A stretch of DNA of 9,977 nt from the NCBI GenBank assembly GCA_002422955.1, contig DITY01000054.1, positions 18,437 to 28,413 of the forward strand, given 5' to 3'. This DNA is from Planctomycetaceae bacterium UBA6172 (GTDB lineage: Bacteria > Planctomycetota > Planctomycetia > Pirellulales > Pirellulaceae). This document shows, piece by piece, positions 1 to 4,843 of the stretch; position 1 is the first letter of the stretch, and each line of letters begins with the position of its first letter. Under the pieces are notes generated by a model, which was given only the letters and a program-made list of their open reading frames with translations, did not search any database and was not told the origin of the DNA. A program made the position numbers and the translations under genes.

Positions 1-260
1 CCCCCGAAGTCACCCCCGAAGTCACTCGTCTCATAAGCGTATTGCGGGGCGCGATGAGTCGCTCAGAACTCATGGACGCCTTGGGGCTGAACGACGAGAA
101 GCACTTCCGCCGCCAGTACCAGCAGGCCGCCATGGCCTTGGGATTGGTGGAGATGACTGTTCCCGACAAGCCCAGAAGCCGTCTGCAACGCTATCGACTG
201 ACATCCCGAGGTAGAGCAGCAGCGGCTGCGTTATCGGTTCGGACAAGAGATTTCCTATGA
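1..260 (+). CDS. C-terminal winged-helix end of a Fic/AlbA_2-type (COG2865-like) protein, 5' partial
   Basis: The reading frame is open from base 3 to the TGA at 258-260, so the gene begins outside the window and only about 85 C-terminal residues are visible. It opens with two PEVT units, then reads RLISVLRGAMSRSELMDALG, followed by HFRRQY, GLVEMTVPDKP and RLQRYRLTSRGR. From memory, this is the small winged-helix domain that ends many Fic-family proteins and AlbA_2 ATP-binding proteins (often labelled RecG-like), where a Pro-Glu-Val-Thr linker precedes the helix-turn-helix. The domain probably binds DNA, but the catalytic part is not in view, so Fic and AlbA_2 ATPase cannot be told apart. The stop overlaps the ATG of a decayed hsdR gene (ATGA, 257-260). 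Genes of this kind often sit inside type I restriction-modification operons, which supports that context. Confidence 0.75.
   Translation, partial: PEVTPEVTRLISVLRGAMSRSELMDALGLNDEKHFRRQYQQAAMALGLVEMTVPDKPRSRLQRYRLTSRGRAAAAALSVRTRDFL
3..26 (+). repeat. 12-bp tandem repeat coding for PEVT units
   Basis: Two copies of CCCGAAGTCAC(C/T) lie head to tail in frame at 3-14 and 15-26, each coding Pro-Glu-Val-Thr. The window starts inside the repeat, so more copies may lie upstream. It encodes the linker before the winged helix. Repeat number in such linkers can vary by slippage without breaking the frame. Confidence 0.7.
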
Positions 261-670
261 GCAAGGCATTGTGTCTCGAGCATGGGATGCACAACCGCAT
301 TGTCTAGCGTTTCACCCCGCCCACCGGGGTCGAAGTTCCAGAATATCGCCAACTTGGCGACCGGCAAAAGCTAGAGAACAACTGCGGAATCGAAACGACG
401 TTGCGGCGAGGCAACCTGGCCGGCACGAGTTCCACGCCGGCGCAGATCGGTGCGATACGGCAGAAGCTGCAGACAACCGCTGATGCGACTAGCACCAGCC
501 TGTACAAGGCGAAGCTGCGGACCTACCAGTTTGCTGCACCATAGGTTGCCGGTGCAGTCCGCGGCGGGCCAGGCGCTCGAGACGGTGCACCGGATCGAAT
601 GGACGAATCCGGACAACAACAAAATCGCGTTATCGGGAGTTGGCAGAGAAAAACGGCGCCCGTGAATGGC
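257..670 (+). pseudogene. hsdR: Decayed N-terminal fragment of a type I restriction endonuclease (HsdR)
   Basis: HsdR is the ATP-driven translocase/nuclease subunit of type I restriction enzymes, normally about 1000 residues. Here about 130 codons remain, in pieces. From ATG 257 the frame reads MSKALCLEHGMHNRIV, then TAG (305-307), then continues with EYRQLGDRQ, CGIETTL, TPAQIGAIRQKL and TSLYKAKLRTYQ. These match, in order, the HsdR N-terminal pattern as I recall it (MSHVGQIERxTQNRVV, YRYLGDW, SNIEETLL, SPAQIG, LYxxNxxVYxLLRYG). At TTT 530-532 one extra T shifts the frame. Reading on in the next frame gives LLHHRLPVQSAAGQALETVH and RIEWTNPDNNKIAL, corresponding to LLRYGVPVxxxAGxxxxTVxLIDWxNPxNNxFAI. 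The next part looks shortened (GREKRRP against the usual xxxKRPDIVLYVNG), and VNG followed by TAG is visible at 662-673 in another frame. Everything beyond, including PD-(D/E)XK nuclease and helicase motifs, is gone. The original start overlapped the upstream stop, so the two genes were coupled. Confidence 0.8.
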
Positions 671-690
671 TAGGCGGCGGGCGGCTCGGA

Positions 691-1566
691 TCAACCTCGC
701 TCGAGACCGCCGGCGGCGATGAAGAGGGTTAACGCCTCGACCGTCGGACGGACGGCGTGCACCCGGATCACGGCGGCGCCGGCCGCCGCCACGGCCAACG
801 AGACCCCCAGCGTGCCGGCATCGCGATCGGCCTGGGGATCGCCGATCAGCTTGCCGATGAACCCTTTTCGTGAATGCCCGATCAGGATCGGGGGGCCGAT
901 GCCAACGAACCTGGCGGTCGCCCGCAACAATTCTAAGTTGTGCGCGTGGGTCTTGCCGAAGCCAATGCCGGGGTCGAGGCAGATCCGCTCGGGCGCGATG
1001 CCGCGTTCGATGCACCACGCAAGCCGCTGGCGCAGATAGTCCTCGATCTCGCTGACCACGCAGTCGTAGCGGGGATCGTCCTGCATCGTCTGGGGTGTGC
1101 CGCGCATGTGCATCACGCAGACGCCGGCGGCGGTGCGGGCCGCCACTTCCGCCATCGCGGGATCGCCTTCCAGGCCGGTCACGTCGTTGATGATTTCGGC
1201 CCCGGCCGCCAGCGCCGCATCCGCCACAACCGCTTTGCTGGTGTCGATGCTGAGCGGCACGTCGACGCGTCCGACCAGCCCACGGATCACCGGCAAGACC
1301 CGCGCCAGTTCTTCCCCCGCGTCGACCGGGGCGCTGTAGGGGCGAGTGCTTTCGCCGCCGATATCGATGATGCTGGCGCCGTACCGCGCCATGCGGATCC
1401 CGGCCGCGATGGCCGCCTCCGTGGTGCCGTGTTGGCCACCGTCGGAAAAGCTGTCGGGGGTGACGTTGAGGATCCCCATCACCAGCGGCCGTCGACCGCC
1501 CTCGGGGCCGATCGCCCGCAATTCGCGGCGGGCCAACTTCCAGACCGGCGGTTCAGTCATCACCAC
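691..1566 (-). CDS. folP: Dihydropteroate synthase
   Basis: FolP condenses 6-hydroxymethyl-7,8-dihydropterin diphosphate with p-aminobenzoate to give 7,8-dihydropteroate, in cytosolic folate synthesis, and is the sulfonamide target. The 291-residue TIM-barrel protein has every family signature (numbering from GTG 1566): MGILNVTPDSFSDGG (30-44), IIDIGGESTRP (66-76), SIDTSK (106-111), INDV (126-129), MHMRGTP (152-158), LDPGIGFGKT (197-206), IGHSRKGFIG (229-238) and IRVHAVR (267-273). These include the expected pterin/diphosphate contacts (Asn34, Asp108, Asn127, Asp198, Lys234, Arg268). Length is normal. The start is ambiguous: GTG 1566, GTG 1563 or ATG 1560 are adjacent and in frame. GGAG lies 5 bases before GTG 1566, while ATG 1560 forms a TGATG overlap with the lptE-like stop. 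It is last in the minus-strand block and converges on the hsdR remnant 20 bases away. Confidence 0.97.
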   Translation of the reverse strand: MVMTEPPVWKLARRELRAIGPEGGRRPLVMGILNVTPDSFSDGGQHGTTEAAIAAGIRMARYGASIIDIGGESTRPYSAPVDAGEELARVLPVIRGLVGRVDVPLSIDTSKAVVADAALAAGAEIINDVTGLEGDPAMAEVAARTAAGVCVMHMRGTPQTMQDDPRYDCVVSEIEDYLRQRLAWCIERGIAPERICLDPGIGFGKTHAHNLELLRATARFVGIGPPILIGHSRKGFIGKLIGDPQADRDAGTLGVSLAVAAAGAAVIRVHAVRPTVEALTLFIAAGGLERG

Positions 1567-2144
1567 CGCGACTCCATTTGCGACACGATCCGATCGGCCA
1601 GGTCATCGATCGTTTCTTGCATCGCCGTTTGGATCGATTGTCCCGCCTCGGGAACGAAGCGACTGGACTGGATCACCTGAGTGGCTTGCGCGGTTTCCAG
1701 CGCCCATTGGTCACGGAGCAGCGGGCCACCTCGGCGATCGATCCAATCGACGGAGACGCCGACGACGGCATCCAACGCCCGTGGATCGTCGCTGCTCGCT
1801 TCGGTCAGAACGCTCTTGCCCTGCTGAATGACGCGCAGCCGCAAGGTGCTGTCGGCGTTGGGATCGCCCGTGACCTTGTAGGGGGTACGGAGCTCAATTT
1901 GGCGAACGACCGCCTCGGTCAAGCGGGGACCGAGGTCATGCCGGAAGGTATCGTTGCGGGCGATCGGAACATGGACGGTGCGAATGTCGTCGCGGAACAG
2001 CGCCCGCGCGCCGAACTGGTAGGGCGCGCAGGCCCCGCCGACCAAGGCCACCGCGGCGATGGCGGCCCAAGCGCCCAGCGTCACCCGCGACACCCGACGC
2101 GGCGAGGCGGATCCCGATCGGCGCGACCACCACGCGGCGGTCAT
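1560..2144 (-). CDS. lptE: LptE-like outer-membrane lipoprotein
   Basis: LptE-family lipoproteins plug and assemble the LptD translocon that delivers lipopolysaccharide to the outer leaflet. The 194-residue product has a basic N-terminus (RR at 8-9 and 16-17), a hydrophobic stretch and a lipobox-like LVGGAC with the acylation cysteine at residue 39. It continues PYQFGARALF, then HVPIARNDTFRHDLGPRLTEAVVRQIE, the usual LptE start (Tyr-x-Phe after the lipid Cys, a beta strand with Pro and Asn, then a helix of the 'LTEAV' kind); the remainder is alpha/beta with a C-terminal helix (TAMQETIDDLADRIV). I chose ATG 2144 because it overlaps the preceding stop as ATGA and places the signal peptide at the N-terminus; a longer frame to 2219 would only add an unlikely tail overlapping the previous gene. 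The family is divergent, so the assignment rests on layout and motif order. Its stop overlaps folP. Confidence 0.8.
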   Translation of the reverse strand: MTAAWWSRRSGSASPRRVSRVTLGAWAAIAAVALVGGACAPYQFGARALFRDDIRTVHVPIARNDTFRHDLGPRLTEAVVRQIELRTPYKVTGDPNADSTLRLRVIQQGKSVLTEASSDDPRALDAVVGVSVDWIDRRGGPLLRDQWALETAQATQVIQSSRFVPEAGQSIQTAMQETIDDLADRIVSQMESRW

Positions 2145-3373
2145 CGCAGCACCGTGCCGGAATCGGAGGTGATCAGCGGCTTGACGCGTTTCGCTTCCGG
2201 GAAGACTTTCGTCAGCCAAATCAGCGGCCGATCGGGGATGGCGGGATACGGTTCGATCGCGGCGAGTCGAGTGGTCGCCTGGTCGGCATAAGGCGTCATG
2301 TTGAAATCGGCCAGCAGTTGTTGGTAGTAGAGTCGCGCGGCTCCGTATTCGCGGCGGCGTTCGCGATACTGGGCGCGAACGTACAGTCGTTCGGCTTTGC
2401 GGAAATCGACCTCGGCCGCCGCTTTGGCGATCGTGTCGCGAGTTGCCGGCTCCTGCATCCGGTCGGGAAAGCGGGTCCGCACTTGGCGAATCAATTTATC
2501 CGCCTCGTCGAGCGTCAGTTGGCTGTATTTCGGCCCGGCGTACATTTCCAGCTTGCAGCGGATGCCGAGCATGTAGGCGTTGAACAGGTGGTCGCTGTCG
2601 GTGAACGTCTCCCGCAGGTCGGTCAAGAACTCATCGGCATCGGCGTACTTGCCTTGGCGAAAGTGCTCGACCGCGGCCGCCATCGTCGCGTCATCAGCCA
2701 GGCGACCGGACGGATCGTTGTAGCGGATCTGATCAAGGACCCGGATCCCGTGACCATCGATGTCAAACCAGGGGCGTTTGCTGTCGACGAAGTTGACCGG
2801 CATGATCTTGCTGCCGCCCGCTCGCTCCGTTTCGATCCAGTACTGGGCGATCGAAAACAGCCGGGCCGCGGCGCGGTCGTTGTGCCGCGAGTTGGGAAAC
2901 TGCTTTTGTAATTTTCCGTACGCCTGCTCGGCCTTGGGCAATTGGTCGGCGAAAAATAGACTTTCTCCCTGCATGAACAGGGCGTCTTGGGCGATCGCCG
3001 ATCCGGGATGCGCCTTGGCCGCCTTTTCGAATTGCTTGGCGGCCTGGATGAAGTCCTTGGCGGCCGCTTCACGGGGCTTTTGAGTCGCGCCGCGGAACAC
3101 TTCGTCGCCGACCTGCCAGTGAATGCGTGCCTTGGCCAGCCGCTCCTCCCGTTCCTGAGCGCTGATGGGCACGCTGTCCTCGCCGTTGAAGGTCCGTTGA
3201 ACGCGGTTGGTGGCCGACCGCATCCAACCGGGCGATTCGATCCCGGCGCAGCCGCCCCACGCGAGTGACGAGACCAAGACCAGTCCGGCCGACAAACGGA
3301 GCTGCCGCAACCGCCAGGCCGACAAATGGCCGGACAGTTCGGATCGCTTCGCAGTTCGCTCTGGTAACAACAT
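2141..3373 (-). CDS. BamD/YfiO-like TPR lipoprotein
   Basis: This 410-residue protein looks like an outer-membrane-assembly lipoprotein of the BamD/YfiO/YbgF TPR group, which scaffolds beta-barrel insertion from the periplasmic side. A basic N-terminus (to residue 27) and hydrophobic LSAGLVLVSSLAWGGC give a lipobox with Cys42. Helical TPR-like repeats follow: about 105-176 (AAKQFEKAAKAHPGSAIAQD, KAEQAYGKLQKQFPNS), 225-265 (FRQGKYADADEFLTDLRETF), 283-305 and 322-372 (YGAARLYYQQLLADFNMTPY). The 'YxxLxxxFPxS' spacing is the BamD signature. It is longer than proteobacterial BamD (about 245 residues), with an insert around 190-225 (FVDSKRPWFDIDGHGIRVLD) and a tail after 375 that I do not recognise. 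Strict BamD orthology is therefore not certain. The stop overlaps the lptE-like ATG (ATGA, 2144-2141). The start is 100 bases downstream of recO; the only Shine-Dalgarno-like match, AAGGA, is about 10 bases upstream. Confidence 0.8.
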   Translation of the reverse strand: MLLPERTAKRSELSGHLSAWRLRQLRLSAGLVLVSSLAWGGCAGIESPGWMRSATNRVQRTFNGEDSVPISAQEREERLAKARIHWQVGDEVFRGATQKPREAAAKDFIQAAKQFEKAAKAHPGSAIAQDALFMQGESLFFADQLPKAEQAYGKLQKQFPNSRHNDRAAARLFSIAQYWIETERAGGSKIMPVNFVDSKRPWFDIDGHGIRVLDQIRYNDPSGRLADDATMAAAVEHFRQGKYADADEFLTDLRETFTDSDHLFNAYMLGIRCKLEMYAGPKYSQLTLDEADKLIRQVRTRFPDRMQEPATRDTIAKAAAEVDFRKAERLYVRAQYRERRREYGAARLYYQQLLADFNMTPYADQATTRLAAIEPYPAIPDRPLIWLTKVFPEAKRVKPLITSDSGTVLR

Positions 3374-3473
3374 CTGGCGGACATCCTTGTCGCAGGTGAA
3401 ACGCTCGGGGCGACGTCGTAACGACCAGCGCTACCCTGGGAAATCAGGTTCCGACGTCACCTTGTCGTGGTTC

Positions 3474-4235
3474 TTAATGGGAAACCCACTTTGTTGGCAA
3501 CAGCGATTGTGTGCGCGGCACGGCCCCCAGATGGGTGCAGACGCAGCGGCTGACGACCGCGCGGAGATCTCGATACAAATTTTCGCCCACACCCTCAACC
3601 GGCCCGCCTGTCGCGTCCTGCAGCCGCGTGCAAGCCTGCAGCACTTCGCGGCGAATCGAGGCAACTTCCCGCTGACGGGGTCGACAGGCGGGGCAGAGCA
3701 CGCCCCCCATATGGTAGGCGAATGGAATTCGGGCCGCGGCCGTATCGACGCGGGTGCCACAGCCGACGCAATCGCGCGTCGCGGGGGCATGCCCCAAAAT
3801 GCGGAGGCCGGTTAATTCAAAGCGGAGCACGGCGAACAGCGGGTCCTCCGTGCCGTCGATCGCGGCGATCGTCCGCAGCGTGAGATCGTACAGCGGGTGG
3901 CTGGCCGTCGCGCCGGAATCGGTCCACAGTCGCAAGACCTCCGCGACATAGTAGCCGCAATTCAACCGCAGCAGCGATCGGCTGGCGGCGCGAAATCGTC
4001 GCTGCAATTTGGCTTCGGTCAGCAGATCGAGCGCGTCGGAGGACTTGCAGATCACGACGATCCGGCAGACGGCGAGCAGATCGAGCGCCCCGTCGAAGGG
4101 ACTCTTCGGCCGCCGCGCCCCTTTGGCGATGGCGGAGATTCGCCCCAGATCGCGGCTGTACAAAGTTGCGATCAGGCTCGTCTCGCTGAACTCGATCAAA
4201 CGCAGGACGATCGCTTCGGTCTGTTCGGTCGCCAT
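3474..4235 (-). CDS. recO: DNA repair protein RecO
   Basis: RecO works with RecR (and RecF) to load RecA on SSB-coated single-stranded DNA at gaps and during annealing repair. The 253-residue length is typical. The N-terminal OB fold begins EAIVLRLIEFSETSLIATLY and includes the conserved KGARRPKSPFDGAL (38-51). A helical domain follows, with LRLNCGYYVAEVLRL (89-103) and FELTGLRILGHAP (139-151). A four-cysteine zinc site is complete: CVGC at 156-159 and CPAC at 181-184. The family's short AYHMGGVLC segment leads into the second pair. ATG 4235 gives the correct N-terminus. The gene starts 33 bases after the TPR gene stop, suggesting one transcript, and is followed by a 100-base gap before the BamD-like gene. 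Confidence 0.93.
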   Translation of the reverse strand: MATEQTEAIVLRLIEFSETSLIATLYSRDLGRISAIAKGARRPKSPFDGALDLLAVCRIVVICKSSDALDLLTEAKLQRRFRAASRSLLRLNCGYYVAEVLRLWTDSGATASHPLYDLTLRTIAAIDGTEDPLFAVLRFELTGLRILGHAPATRDCVGCGTRVDTAAARIPFAYHMGGVLCPACRPRQREVASIRREVLQACTRLQDATGGPVEGVGENLYRDLRAVVSRCVCTHLGAVPRTQSLLPTKWVSH

Positions 4236-4268
4236 GGTCGGGGGCCACGCAGGGTGAAGGCCGGCGGC

Positions 4269-4607
4269 TTACAGATCGACCGAGTCGCCTTCGCCCAGTT
4301 CGCCGAGCCGCGCCAAGAGTTCACTCATTTCGGCCGCCGCGTGCGAATCCCCCTGACGCCGAGCCTCTTCGATGCCGTCTCGCAGGAAGGTTCTCGCCCG
4401 TTCGACCTGTCCGAGATCCGCCAGTTGCTGCGCGGCCATGAAGAACGCCGGCACGTATGGCGGATCGTCGCGGGTCAATTCGCCGAGTTTTGCGACGCTA
4501 GCGGGATGGTCCCCTTCGCTCCGCAACTCCATGGCCAGGCTGTAACGAAGAAACGTGTCACCCGGTTCTTCGACCAACATCGCTTCGATTTTTTGCCGAC
4601 GATTCAT
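4269..4607 (-). CDS. Small tetratricopeptide-repeat protein
   Basis: The 112-residue protein is acidic and helical, made of TPR-type helices: RRQKIEAMLVEEPGDTFLRY (3-22), then AMELRSEGDHPASVAKLGEL, then PPYVPAFFMAAQQLADLGQV, ERARTFLRDGIEEARRQGD and SELLARLGEL. It has no signal peptide, so it is probably cytosolic. I recall similar short TPR proteins as conserved hypothetical genes in planctomycetes; no biochemical role is known to me. I chose ATG 4607 over ATG 4628 because AGGA lies 5 bases upstream of it (4613-4616) and because the extra seven residues (MERDRKR) look unlike family starts. It is the first gene of the minus-strand block and is probably co-transcribed with recO. Confidence 0.85.
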   Translation of the reverse strand: MNRRQKIEAMLVEEPGDTFLRYSLAMELRSEGDHPASVAKLGELTRDDPPYVPAFFMAAQQLADLGQVERARTFLRDGIEEARRQGDSHAAAEMSELLARLGELGEGDSVDL

Positions 4608-4708
4608 CCGTTTCCTATCCCTTTCCATTCTCGCGCGACAGCGAATTGTGGAGCGTCAACATCAACTGCACGCTCCCCTTCCGACGATACAACTCCACGA
4701 ATCGACCG

Positions 4709-4725
4709 AATTGATTCAATTGACA
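4709..4725 (+). promoter_or_regulatory. Inverted repeat AATTGA-T-TCAATT overlapping a TTGACA box
   Basis: A perfect 6-bp inverted repeat with a 1-base centre (4709-4721) lies in the AT-richer spacer between the divergent TPR and DUF11-repeat genes. TTGACA at 4720-4725 matches the sigma-70 -35 consensus on the + strand, about 120 bases before the downstream start. No good -10 stands 16-18 bases further on (the region reads ATACCAGC), so a promoter is only a possibility. The palindrome could be an operator half over that -35. Confidence 0.25.
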
Positions 4726-4843
4726 CAAGCCGTCTTACCGATACCAGCGTTGATTAGAGCGCGTCGACACCGCTCGCGTGATTCCGCGGGCGGGTCGGTC
4801 GAGCAATCGATTCGATCATTTCACGTACCATGAGCGTCTAGTG

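Noticed and set aside
450..665. A short open frame on the + strand that could be called a 71-residue gene
   Set aside because: Its second half is the HsdR continuation after the frameshift at 530-532; its first half is out-of-frame HsdR sequence. It is part of the pseudogene, not a gene.
371..1018. Long - strand open frame across the hsdR remnant and folP
   Set aside because: Arg/Pro-rich product without a family pattern, overlapping folP in another frame; a GC-rich shadow.
940..1680. Long + strand open frame opposite folP
   Set aside because: Antisense to clear folP motifs, with His/Asp/Gly-rich composition typical of reversed GC-rich code.
2145..2219. Upstream extension of the LptE-like gene
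   Set aside because: It would overlap the BamD-like gene by 79 bases and put 25 polar residues before the signal peptide; ATG 2144 with the ATGA overlap fits better.
3374..3473. Possible promoter or terminator between recO and the BamD-like gene
   Set aside because: No stable hairpin with a T tract and no -35/-10 pair on the - strand; only short scattered repeats such as GACAAGG.
3897..4757. 286-codon + strand open frame opposite recO and the TPR gene
   Set aside because: Antisense to recO with its complete zinc site; the product shows no domain or signal peptide.
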